Source of the DNA: Balneolaceae bacterium
GTDB lineage: Bacteria > Bacteroidota > Rhodothermia > Balneolales > Balneolaceae
NCBI GenBank assembly: GCA_021767245.1
Contig: JAASTO010000118.1
Span: 1 to 8,045, forward strand
Reading direction: 5' to 3'
DNA length: 8,045 bases
Every line of letters starts with the position of its first letter. Position 1 is the stretch's first letter. The translations under genes were made by a program, and so were the position numbers. Of the stretch, positions 1-5,898 are shown piece after piece. A model generated the notes under the pieces. That model was not told the origin of the DNA. It did no database searches and worked only from the letters and a program-made list of their open reading frames with translations.

Positions 1-747
1 ACTGCCTGGTATCACGATGCTTTAACCCCTCAGTTACAAAACAAGGACCTGGATGATATCCTGCCTGAAGTAGAGGAGTTCACCATTAATGAATACATAC
101 CTGCATTAGCTAAAGGTGGTTTTATCAGTGATGCAGAAAAGAACCGGATTGCAGAGCGGGTTTCCTATTATTCCGGCATCTCAAAAGAGGCAGTTCTTGA
201 CTGGAATCTGAGGATCTCTACGTCATTTTATTGGAAGGAACTGCTACGCGATGAGGGACTTACCGTGGGCCGTCTTGATTCAAGATACCGTGGTATTGAT
301 CGCGAAAATGGTGGCCAGCGCTATGACTTTGATCCGGCCCTTACGGCCTGGAACCACGCCTTTACTCCGGCTATCAATTATTATCTGAGAGATATGTTGG
401 GATATGAAACAGATCTGCAGTATTGGACCTTTGGACCTGTTCATCCCTGGAATAGAAGTGGTGACAATACCGGTGAGCAGCTGCGTTCAGCCATGGCTGA
501 AAATCCCTATCTGCATGTTATGGTTCAATCCGGATATTATGATGGCGGAACCAATTATTTTGATGCTAAATACACCATGTGGAATATGGATCCGAGTGGT
601 AAACTTAAGGATCGTTTATCCTTCAAAGGATATCGATCAGGCCATATGATGTACCTGAGAAGTGAGGATCTGGCTACCTCAAACGAGGATATCCGTGAGT
701 TCATCAAAAACTCCATTCCGGAAGAAGGAATGCCGGCTAAGTACTAG
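1..747 (+). CDS. S10 family serine carboxypeptidase-like protein, C-terminal part (5' end outside window)
   Basis: The frame is open from base 1 and ends at TAG 745-747, leaving 248 codons of a longer protein. The family hydrolyses peptides from the C-terminus with a Ser-Asp-His triad, and bacterial members are usually exported. Two triad elements are visible. The Asp is in SGYYDGGTNY (codon 541-543; compare the SGxxDxxxP-like block of S10 enzymes), and the His is in YRSGHMMY (codon 643-645; the conserved GHM block), 34 residues later. The C-terminus follows shortly after the His, as is usual. The nucleophilic Ser and any signal peptide must lie upstream of the window, so the true start cannot be seen. 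A hairpin terminator follows the stop by 23 bases. The superfamily call is firm; the substrate is unknown. Confidence 0.88.
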   Translation, partial: TAWYHDALTPQLQNKDLDDILPEVEEFTINEYIPALAKGGFISDAEKNRIAERVSYYSGISKEAVLDWNLRISTSFYWKELLRDEGLTVGRLDSRYRGIDRENGGQRYDFDPALTAWNHAFTPAINYYLRDMLGYETDLQYWTFGPVHPWNRSGDNTGEQLRSAMAENPYLHVMVQSGYYDGGTNYFDAKYTMWNMDPSGKLKDRLSFKGYRSGHMMYLRSEDLATSNEDIREFIKNSIPEEGMPAKY

Positions 748-770
748 GTTGATTTAATAAAAATCTGTAA

Positions 771-796
771 GGCCGCTCAGTAGAGTGGCCTTTTTT
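771..796 (+). terminator. Rho-independent terminator of the S10 peptidase gene, probably bidirectional
   Basis: GGCCGCTC (771-778) pairs with GAGTGGCC (783-790) around a 4-nt AGTA loop, with one G-T wobble, and is followed by TTTTTT (791-796). The T-run overlaps the stop codon (795-797) of the convergent DMT gene. On the minus strand the same stem is followed after a few bases by a short T stretch, so it may also stop that transcript. Confidence 0.88.
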
Positions 797-1151
797 ATGT
801 GCCAAATATTTTTGAACGAAAGATGAAGAAAACAGCTCCTAAAATGCATAAAGCAGCCCACAGATAATCCAGTTTTAAAGGTTCCTTAAGGTAATAGAGT
901 GCAAAGGGCACAAAAACAGTTAAGGCAATAACTTCCTGCAGGATCTTCAATTCGCCTATTCCCATCACCGTAAAACCAATCCTGTTTGCGGGCACCTGAA
1001 GCATATATTCAAAAAATGCAATGCCCCAACTTACAAGGGCGGCAATGATCCATGGTTTGGAATTCAACTCCTTTAAGTGACCATACCAGGCAAAGGTCAT
1101 AAAGATATTGCTGAATGTGAGAAGAATTATAGTGATGAGGGTCGGTTTCAT
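795..1151 (-). CDS. Small DMT-superfamily membrane protein (DUF486 family)
   Basis: This 118-residue protein is almost entirely hydrophobic. It has four likely membrane helices at about residues 4-22, 33-53, 69-88 and 96-112. The size, the W-x-G-H-L-K-E-L segment after helix 1, the F-E-Y-x-L-Q-V-P-A-N-R-I-G motif after helix 2 and the L-K-x-L-Q-E motif before helix 3 fit the DUF486 family. That family is a four-helix branch of the drug/metabolite transporter superfamily, in the inner membrane, with no established substrate. The start at 1151 is the first Met before the hydrophobic stretch and has no Shine-Dalgarno site. The gene lies downstream of the cold-shock gene on the same strand but is separated from it by a strong terminator, so it probably has its own promoter. 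It converges on the S10 gene and shares its terminator. The family call is confident; the function is unknown. Confidence 0.88.
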   Translation of the reverse strand: MKPTLITIILLTFSNIFMTFAWYGHLKELNSKPWIIAALVSWGIAFFEYMLQVPANRIGFTVMGIGELKILQEVIALTVFVPFALYYLKEPLKLDYLWAALCILGAVFFIFRSKIFGT

Positions 1152-1182
1152 AAGCAGTGATTAGATTTTGAAATACAATTTT

Positions 1183-1190
1183 CAAAATTA
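1183..1190 (-). promoter_or_regulatory. Weak candidate -7 element for the DMT gene
   Basis: The minus strand reads TAATTTTG, a full match to the Bacteroidota -7 consensus TAnnTTTG, 31 bases before the ATG of the DMT gene. It lies after the cold-shock terminator in the transcription direction, which is where a promoter for this gene would be expected. No convincing TTTG -33 element is seen at the usual spacing, so this is tentative. Confidence 0.3.
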
Positions 1191-1224
1191 CTGCTTTAGG
1201 TAGTAGAAATGAATATAGGCACAT

Positions 1225-1261
1225 AAAAAAAGCCCCGGACAACTTAATGACCGGGGCTTTT
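1225..1261 (-). terminator. Rho-independent terminator of the cold-shock gene
   Basis: AAAAGCCCCGG (1228-1238) and CCGGGGCTTTT (1251-1261) form a perfect 11-bp inverted repeat with a 12-nt loop. Read on the minus strand, the GC-rich stem runs into seven T residues (complement of 1225-1231). It lies 21 bases after the stop of the cold-shock gene and before the DMT start, separating the two transcripts. Confidence 0.9.
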
Positions 1262-1282
1262 AAATTTCGTCGAATGGTCGAA

Positions 1283-1492
1283 TTATTCGAGAATATAAAC
1301 TTCTGTAGCACTTAAGCCTTTAGGAGTTTCTTCTACTGCAAATTCAACTTCTTCGCCATCATTGATACCTTCGTTAAAACCAAGGTTCTCAATGTTGTTT
1401 CGGTGTACAAAGATGTCTTTGTCACCATTGTCCGGCTTGATAAAACCAAAACCTTTTTGTGTATCAAACCATTTTACTTTACCGTATTCCAT
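1283..1492 (-). CDS. Cold-shock domain protein, CspA family
   Basis: The product is a 69-residue single cold-shock domain, the normal size for CspA-type RNA chaperones. These bind single-stranded RNA/DNA in the cytoplasm and melt mRNA structure. The opening MEYGKVKWFDTQKGFGFI carries RNP1 (KGFGFI, residues 14-19), and DIFVH is RNP2. A nearby start in the same frame at 1540 would add 16 residues (ending HYIYI) with no match to the family. The Met directly before EYGKVKWF is therefore chosen. There is no Shine-Dalgarno site. A strong terminator follows the stop, so the gene is probably monocistronic. I found no clear promoter in the 287 bases upstream. The family is certain; which paralogue it is, and whether it is cold-induced, cannot be told. 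Confidence 0.95.
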   Translation of the reverse strand: MEYGKVKWFDTQKGFGFIKPDNGDKDIFVHRNNIENLGFNEGINDGEEVEFAVEETPKGLSATEVYILE

Positions 1493-1720
1493 AATATATA
1501 TGTAGTGTTGTTTCGCAGGCACAGTGTACTGAAAGCTCAATATGAGCAGACTTCATTTCTTAAAATCGGCTGCGAGAGAATTAAATGTTAGTTATACAAA
1601 CCAGAGAAGGGAAATAATACTGTACTAAATGAATAAATACCGATGTTGCCTTTAATTAATTTGCACTCTTAAGGTCTCCTTTATTCTGCCCAATACCAAA
1701 TGATTAGTGAAAAGTAATTA
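1493..1720. other. Non-coding upstream region of the cold-shock gene
   Basis: No convincing gene, RNA gene or repeat is visible here. It should hold the promoter and 5' leader of the cold-shock gene on the minus strand. I found no good match to either a TTGACA/TATAAT or a TTTG/TAnnTTTG pair. A minus-strand AAGGAG near 1683-1678 is not followed by a usable open frame. Confidence 0.5.
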
Positions 1721-1771
1721 AGTGATGAAGTTAGTCTCGATAACTTTCAAAATCAGGTACACTTCATCACT
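1721..1771 (-). terminator. Inverted repeat after the S1/P1 nuclease gene, possible terminator
   Basis: AGTGATGAAGT (1721-1731) and ACTTCATCACT (1761-1771) are a perfect 11-bp inverted repeat around a 29-nt spacer, starting 8 bases after the nuclease stop. On the minus strand the stem is followed by TAATTACTTTT, which is T-rich but not a clean run. The long loop and interrupted T-tract make it a poor canonical terminator. Position and perfect pairing still suggest a role in 3'-end formation. Confidence 0.5.
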
Positions 1772-1779
1772 CTTTACTG

Positions 1780-2559
1780 TTATCCATAGATCTCGTTTAT
1801 GAGTCCTGCCATACGGATACCTGCCTTTAGCAGCCTTAATTCCACGGTATTCCAATTTTTGTAGGCGTATTCGTAGCTCAGTTCCTTGTTTTCAGGAATG
1901 TCATACACTTGTGGTAAGGTAGCCTGAGATTCGTTCGCCCAGTCAAGTATGGAATCATTTTGCCATTCACGGATCTGATCAGCCGTGGCATAATTGATGA
2001 ATTCTGAGAGTTCAGTAAAGCTCAGTTGTTTGTCATCGATCATTTCACTGTCCCATACACGATGCAGGTTTGAGTTATCCCAAAACCACTGAAGTCTTAC
2101 ATCGTTTCCTCCACGATCCGTTCCGTTTCCAACATGAAGGGGTTGATGAATATCCCCAACCAGATGTACCAGGATTTTCAGGTTTTCAGCTTCCTGCTCG
2201 GGAGTCAAACCTCCTTCTTTGAGTTCAGCCACCACCTTTCTGAGGGCCCAGATAATGTCGCCGTCTTCTTCTTTTTCAGATGAATCGTAGGTTTCACCTT
2301 CCGGGATCGTGACGTAATGCCAGGTGGTCATGAAATCGTAGGAATCATCGGAACGGACCTCATCCATCCAGGTGCTGACCTTAGCGAGACTCTCATTGCC
2401 AAGTACCCGTTTAACTTCCTTGGCTGCCTGTGGCGTTAAGTATTGTTCGGCAATATCGCCGGTGGTACGATGACCAATCTGTCCCCAGCGCAGAGCTTCA
2501 TCAGCAGAGTTTGAAAATCCAAAAATAAAAATGATCAGGAAGGTAAAGAGTTTAAGCAT
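1780..2559 (-). CDS. Exported S1/P1-family zinc nuclease
   Basis: The 259-residue product belongs to the S1/P1 nuclease family (phospholipase C/P1 fold). These three-zinc enzymes cleave single-stranded DNA and RNA to 5'-nucleotides and often have 3'-nucleotidase activity. Every position expected to bind zinc is present: W25, H30 (WGQIGH), D66 (STWMDEVR), H81 (TWHYV), H132 and D136 (HLVGDIHQPLH), H142, H166 and D170 (NLHRVWD). Residues 1-19 form a hydrophobic signal peptide, so the enzyme should be periplasmic or secreted. In P1 the Trp is the mature N-terminus and its amino group binds zinc. Here the best signal-peptidase site (after SNSA, A19) would leave DEALR before it. The gene starts 61 bp after the VOC gene on the same strand and may be cotranscribed. 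Active-site assignment is strong; the biological substrate is unknown. Confidence 0.94.
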   Translation of the reverse strand: MLKLFTFLIIFIFGFSNSADEALRWGQIGHRTTGDIAEQYLTPQAAKEVKRVLGNESLAKVSTWMDEVRSDDSYDFMTTWHYVTIPEGETYDSSEKEEDGDIIWALRKVVAELKEGGLTPEQEAENLKILVHLVGDIHQPLHVGNGTDRGGNDVRLQWFWDNSNLHRVWDSEMIDDKQLSFTELSEFINYATADQIREWQNDSILDWANESQATLPQVYDIPENKELSYEYAYKNWNTVELRLLKAGIRMAGLINEIYG

Positions 2560-2582
2560 GACTGTATCTGTTATGTGTTTTT

Positions 2583-2616
2583 CTGATAAGATAACTGGTT
2601 TCGTATTATCAATCAG
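2583..2616. repeat. Imperfect inverted repeat between VOC and nuclease genes
   Basis: CTGAT (2583-2587) pairs with ATCAG (2612-2616) and GATAA (2590-2594) with TTATC (2606-2610). This gives a 10-bp stem with a small asymmetric bulge and an 11-nt loop. On the minus strand it is followed by A residues, not T, so it is not a terminator. It could be an intercistronic mRNA structure or chance. Confidence 0.35.
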
Positions 2617-2620
2617 TAAA

Positions 2621-3115
2621 TTATTTATTTAATTCATTTAAAAGGTCTTTAATATCAAGCGGACGGGTGTACATATCAATATTACCTTCCGGTGTTACAG
2701 GCCATTCGTTTCTGGGACGATCCCGATATAACTCAACCCCGTTTTGATCCGGGTCATCCAGGTAGATAGCTTCAGAAACACCATGATCGGATGCACCTGA
2801 GATCGGATAATTATGGTCAATGAGCCGTTGTAAGATGGCAGCAAGATCCTTTCGGGTCGGATAAAGTATTGCCATATGAAAAAGCCCTGTACTGCGTTTT
2901 AGGGCCGGTGGGGCGTCTTTGCTATGCCAGGTATTCAGCCCAATGTGATGATGATAGCCACCCGCAGATATAAATGCAGCCTGATCGCCGTAAGTAGTGA
3001 TGAGCTCAAAGCCCAGCAATCCGCAATAAAATTCCAGCGATTTTTCCAGATCAGATACTTTCAGGTGTATATGCCCGATCTGTGTTTTAGAAGGGATGTT
3101 ATAGGCATCTGCCAT
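2621..3115 (-). CDS. VOC superfamily metalloprotein (glyoxalase / extradiol dioxygenase fold, CatE-like)
   Basis: This 164-residue cytoplasmic protein has two beta-alpha-beta-beta-beta modules, at about residues 11-61 and 76-131. The N-terminal block IGHIHLKVSDLEKSLEFY, the middle YHHHIGLNTW and the C-terminal block ending NGVELYRDRP resemble the CatE-like branch of VOC proteins, often annotated as catechol-2,3-dioxygenase or glyoxalase. By alignment with GloA, likely metal ligands are H15, H80 and E128, with one of H55-H57 possible. Those His/Glu positions suggest a bound divalent metal. True CatE dioxygenases are about 285 residues with duplicated domains, so dioxygenase activity should not be assumed. 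No substrate can be assigned. The gene follows the 2H gene by 59 bp and has its own candidate promoter. Confidence 0.88.
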   Translation of the reverse strand: MADAYNIPSKTQIGHIHLKVSDLEKSLEFYCGLLGFELITTYGDQAAFISAGGYHHHIGLNTWHSKDAPPALKRSTGLFHMAILYPTRKDLAAILQRLIDHNYPISGASDHGVSEAIYLDDPDQNGVELYRDRPRNEWPVTPEGNIDMYTRPLDIKDLLNELNK

Positions 3116-3150
3116 TTGGGTGAATATTGGAACGTGTTAGATTTCTTAGA

Positions 3151-3178
3151 ATTATAAGCAGGAATATAAGTGAGTCAA
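3151..3178 (-). promoter_or_regulatory. Candidate sigma70-type promoter for the VOC gene
   Basis: The minus strand reads TTGACT (3178-3173), a 16-base spacer, then TATAAT (3156-3151), an exact -10 consensus. Transcription would begin about 35 bases before the VOC ATG. The -35 box overlaps the stop codon of the 2H gene, so the VOC and nuclease genes could be transcribed apart from the amidase/2H pair. The match is seen directly; promoter activity is inferred. Confidence 0.42.
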
Positions 3179-3864
3179 AATCTGAAAGTTTCTACTGTTC
3201 TTCTGGTATCTGCTCTTTGATACCAGTCATTGGTTACCAAATGACATTCCTGGATCATGTCACTTCCGAAAGGTATATGTTTGATCGAGTTGAGTTGCTT
3301 TACAAGTTTTGATAGATGATCAACGGGCTTAATGAATCTCATTGCCGTCATATGGGCTGTTTGTATTGTGTAACGTTTATCAATGGTATGGAATGGATCA
3401 GAGCTTTTGAATGCCTTTCTGATTTTATTTCTGAGCGAATTCAAGGAATCTTCTTCCGGATATCCACAGACCATAATGGCTTCAGGTGAAGCAGTAATTT
3501 CTTTGAATTCTATTTGAAATGGTTCGGCGTTCTCAAGAACGGGTTTTAGTGTGGAAACATATTCATTCATTTTGATTTGTTCCGGGTCAAAGCCGGACTG
3601 GCATGAGACGATGGTAAGAAGCGTTAAATGAAGATCTGAAACAGGATAGTAATATTGATCAGGCGTTTTTATTCGTATTTGTTGAAAAACCTGATTAACA
3701 GCTTTGCGGATTTCAAGTGAAGGACGAATGATCAAAGTCAATCCATAGCGATCGTCTTCTGGATCAGCGATCCTGTAATCAGGTTTAATGCCACCGGATC
3801 CAATTTTATTGATCGAATCAACCCATAATCTATTGTAATGTTCTTTAAGGTCAAATTGGGTCAT
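3175..3864 (-). CDS. 2H phosphoesterase superfamily protein (2'-5' RNA ligase-like)
   Basis: The 229-residue product carries the two His-x-Thr motifs that define 2H phosphoesterases. These are HLTL at residues 79-82 (preceded by PVSDL) and HMTA at residues 171-174 (preceded by IQTA), separated by about 90 residues as in the two-lobed fold. Members act on cyclic phosphate or 2'-5' phosphodiester bonds of RNA or nucleotides; examples are ThpR-type ligases and cyclic phosphodiesterases. There is no signal peptide, so it is cytoplasmic. An N-terminal extension of about 40 residues precedes the first strand, longer than in minimal members. The ATG overlaps the amidase TGA by four bases (ATGA, 3861-3864), which fixes the start and implies translational coupling. 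Superfamily membership is strong; the substrate cannot be read from the sequence. Confidence 0.88.
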   Translation of the reverse strand: MTQFDLKEHYNRLWVDSINKIGSGGIKPDYRIADPEDDRYGLTLIIRPSLEIRKAVNQVFQQIRIKTPDQYYYPVSDLHLTLLTIVSCQSGFDPEQIKMNEYVSTLKPVLENAEPFQIEFKEITASPEAIMVCGYPEEDSLNSLRNKIRKAFKSSDPFHTIDKRYTIQTAHMTAMRFIKPVDHLSKLVKQLNSIKHIPFGSDMIQECHLVTNDWYQRADTRRTVETFRF

Positions 3865-5531
3865 TCCTGAAACAGGGGAGGGTGTTTTTTATGATGATCC
3901 GTGGCTTCCTGCCAGGCTTTTGCTACACTAAGCAAAGTGGCCTCATCAAACAGGTCACCCACAAAAGTAATGCTTGTGGGGGAGCCGCTTTCGGTAAAAC
4001 CGTTTGGTGCAACCACACTCGGATGTCCAGTCAGGTTGGTAACCAGTAAATTGCCACCCCCAAAAGCAGGTGAGATGTAAACATCTACTTTCTGCATCAC
4101 TGAATCCATTTTCTGGATCAGTTCATAGCGGGCACGATTTGCATTGATGTATTCAGTAGCGGGTATAAAATGAGCGGCCCTGAAAGTGTTTGGCCAGGCG
4201 TTAGGCGATTGCCATTGCATCATGTCGTCCTGATCGGTCAGGGTAAGCTGATCGAAAGCTGCCGCGCCTTCTGCAGTCAGGATCAGTCGAAGGGGACCGA
4301 CCTCATAATCCGGAAGTTCAATGGGGATCAGTTCAACTCCCAGATCTTTCATAGTTTCGAGAACCAGACTGTCCCTGCCTTTGTTCCAGTAATCCTGTTC
4401 AAATGCAGATTTTAAATACCCGATCCGAAGCTTGGAAATATCAGTTGTAGCATCAAAATTGAAGGGCAGATCAACAATGGTTTGGTCCTTACCGTCAGGG
4501 CCGTAGATGGCGTTGAAAACCAAGGCAGCATCTTCAACACTGCGGGTTATGGGGCCGATCTTATCCATACTCCAGCTCAAGGCCATGGCTCCGGTTCGGC
4601 TCACCCGACCATAAGTGGGTCTAAGTCCGGTAGTTCCGTTTCTGGTTGAAGGGGACACAATGGATCCGAGAGTTTCTGTTCCAATAGCGAATGGGAATAA
4701 TCCTGCTGCAGTGCCGGCTGCTGATCCGGCTGAAGAACCACTGGAACCCTGCTCTAAATTCCATGGATTGTTGGTACGCCCACCAAACCAAATATCACCG
4801 TATGCGAGAGCCCCGAGTGTGGTTTTTGCGATCAGTACGGCTCCGGCCTGATCCAGTTTCTGGATCACAGTTGCCGTTTCGTTGATCTGCTGATCCTTAA
4901 AGGGAGCCGCTCCCCAGGTAGTTTTGTAGCCTTCTACAGCCAACAGGTCTTTGGCACCGTATGGAATGCCATGCAAAGGTCCGCGGTAAATACCCTGCTC
5001 CAGTTCCACATCCATTTGTTGAGCTTGTTCAAGGGCCCGTTCGCGCGTAACCGTAATGATCGCTTCGAGTTTTTCATCATACGTTTCAATACGCTCAAGG
5101 AAGAACTTTGTCAATTCAACTGAGGTGATCTTTCTGTCTTTAATGAGGGATGCCAGTTGTTCAACCGTATAAAAAGCAAGGTCGCTGCGGTCATCAGGAA
5201 GCTCAACTTCTTGCTCCAGATCCCATTTCTGAGCTCTTTGTTGAAAATCAAAGCGTTTGCCGACTGGGATCGGATTGAAATTCAAGGCAGGAGGGACACT
5301 GTTATTTAATTTCATATCCCGAATAGACTGAAGGTCATTCCGGGTATCAGCGAGGGCATCGATCATGGTATCACGTTCGGCATCGGTGAACTCCATTCCA
5401 ATAACAGACGCGGCGTTCTTGATCATCTCTGATGTAATGGGCGCGTTTTTATCTTGTATAAAAGTGAAGGCAAACAGGAAGCCGATCAAAATGCCACCTG
5501 TGAAGAGCATGATTTTATTGAGTTTTTTCAT
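3861..5531 (-). CDS. Membrane-anchored amidase-signature family hydrolase
   Basis: The 556-residue protein has an uncleaved-looking hydrophobic anchor at residues 7-25 and no lipobox Cys. A charged linker of about 100 residues follows, then an amidase-signature domain from about 118 to 548. The Ser-cisSer-Lys triad is visible: K194 in HGIPYGAKD, S266 in the SSGSSAG segment, and S290 in GTETLGSIVSPS. The 24-residue spacing of S266 and S290 is the family norm. The usual TGGS is TLGS here, and the GTETxGSIVSP form resembles peptide amidases more than GatA. With the anchor, no GatB/GatC nearby and no GatA-like start, a tRNA amidotransferase role is unlikely. It should face the periplasm and hydrolyse an amide such as a peptide C-terminal amide, but the substrate is not known. 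It is the first gene of the minus-strand cluster. Confidence 0.92.
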   Translation of the reverse strand: MKKLNKIMLFTGGILIGFLFAFTFIQDKNAPITSEMIKNAASVIGMEFTDAERDTMIDALADTRNDLQSIRDMKLNNSVPPALNFNPIPVGKRFDFQQRAQKWDLEQEVELPDDRSDLAFYTVEQLASLIKDRKITSVELTKFFLERIETYDEKLEAIITVTRERALEQAQQMDVELEQGIYRGPLHGIPYGAKDLLAVEGYKTTWGAAPFKDQQINETATVIQKLDQAGAVLIAKTTLGALAYGDIWFGGRTNNPWNLEQGSSGSSAGSAAGTAAGLFPFAIGTETLGSIVSPSTRNGTTGLRPTYGRVSRTGAMALSWSMDKIGPITRSVEDAALVFNAIYGPDGKDQTIVDLPFNFDATTDISKLRIGYLKSAFEQDYWNKGRDSLVLETMKDLGVELIPIELPDYEVGPLRLILTAEGAAAFDQLTLTDQDDMMQWQSPNAWPNTFRAAHFIPATEYINANRARYELIQKMDSVMQKVDVYISPAFGGGNLLVTNLTGHPSVVAPNGFTESGSPTSITFVGDLFDEATLLSVAKAWQEATDHHKKHPPLFQE

Positions 5532-5582
5532 GATGGAGAGATGATATGTAATGAAAAGGGGTAACTGAATTCTACAGATAGG

Positions 5583-5611
5583 ATTATTGGCAGAATAGAG
5601 CAGTAAGTCAA
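5583..5611 (-). promoter_or_regulatory. Candidate sigma70-type promoter for the amidase gene cluster
   Basis: The minus strand reads TTGACT (5611-5606), a 17-base spacer and AATAAT (5588-5583). Transcription would begin roughly 45 bases before the amidase ATG. A separate minus-strand TAAATTTG at 5657-5650 matches the Bacteroidota -7 box, but with no visible -33 partner. Confidence 0.35.
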
Positions 5612-5660
5612 TGGATTTTATGTAATTCTTTGTAGTGGTTAAAAGTAAACAAATTTAGGA

Positions 5661-5691
5661 TTTGAATTTTTTACAGGGTTGCCTACTTTAG
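5661..5691 (+). promoter_or_regulatory. Candidate Bacteroidota-type promoter of the cobalamin riboswitch-btuB transcript
   Basis: TTTG (5661-5664), a 19-base spacer and TACTTTAG (5684-5691) match the Bacteroidota layout TTTG-N19-TAnnTTTG at all but one conserved position. The expected transcription start, about 7 bases after the -7 box, falls at the first base pairs of riboswitch helix P1 (5699). Confidence 0.5.
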
Positions 5692-5698
5692 TGCCAAC

Positions 5699-5898
5699 TT
5701 AATGATCGGTCTCAGATCTGTTCTGAGTTAAAAGGGAATCTCGTGAAAAACGAGAGCTGTTCCCGCAACTGTAATCCGAGTTTGATGATCAAGGATCATC
5801 AGATCACCTGCAGCCTCACCTTTGCCACTGTCTTTGACACAACCTGTCGGGACGGGAAGGCGCTGCCAACGGAAAGCCAGGAGACCTGCCGTCATTAA
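5699..5898 (+). ncRNA. Cobalamin (adenosylcobalamin-type) riboswitch aptamer
   Basis: This region has the conserved blocks of the cobalamin riboswitch in order. They are AAAAGGGAATC with the facing TTCCCGCAACTGTAA (5729-5774), GCCACTG (5824-5830), GGGAAGGCG (5854-5862), and the B12 box AGCCAGGAGACCTGCC (5875-5890). Pairings support it: closing helix TTAATGA (5699-5705) with TCATTAA (5892-5898), GGTCTC (5708-5713) with GAGACC (5881-5886), GGGAA/TTCCC, CTCGT/ACGAG around loop L5, and a variable-arm hairpin TGATGATC/GATCATCA (5783-5790/5794-5801). A CTCAG/CTGAG hairpin (5711-5727) competes for part of the GGTCTC strand. The RNA binds a cobalamin and normally lowers expression of the downstream transport gene. 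It stands directly before a BtuB-type receptor, which confirms the assignment. The exact cobalamin form preferred is not certain. Confidence 0.96.

Noticed and set aside
1009..1311. Minus-strand open frame of about 100 codons overlapping the cold-shock 3' end and the DMT gene
   Set aside because: It runs through the strong cold-shock terminator and is out of frame with both real genes; its translation has no protein-like pattern.
1493..1540. Upstream start giving an 85-residue cold-shock protein
   Set aside because: The extra 16 residues have no similarity to the family, whereas the Met before EYGKVKWF gives the standard 69-residue domain.
2583..2616. Terminator between the VOC and nuclease genes
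   Set aside because: The stem is imperfect and is followed by A residues on the minus strand and by no T-run on the plus strand.
4170..4885. Plus-strand open frames inside the amidase gene
   Set aside because: They are antisense to a fully conserved amidase domain and have no recognisable motifs.
3861..5531. GatA (Glu-tRNA amidotransferase subunit A)
   Set aside because: The N-terminal membrane anchor, the ~100-residue linker, the TLGS motif and the absence of gatB/gatC nearby argue for a stand-alone amidase.
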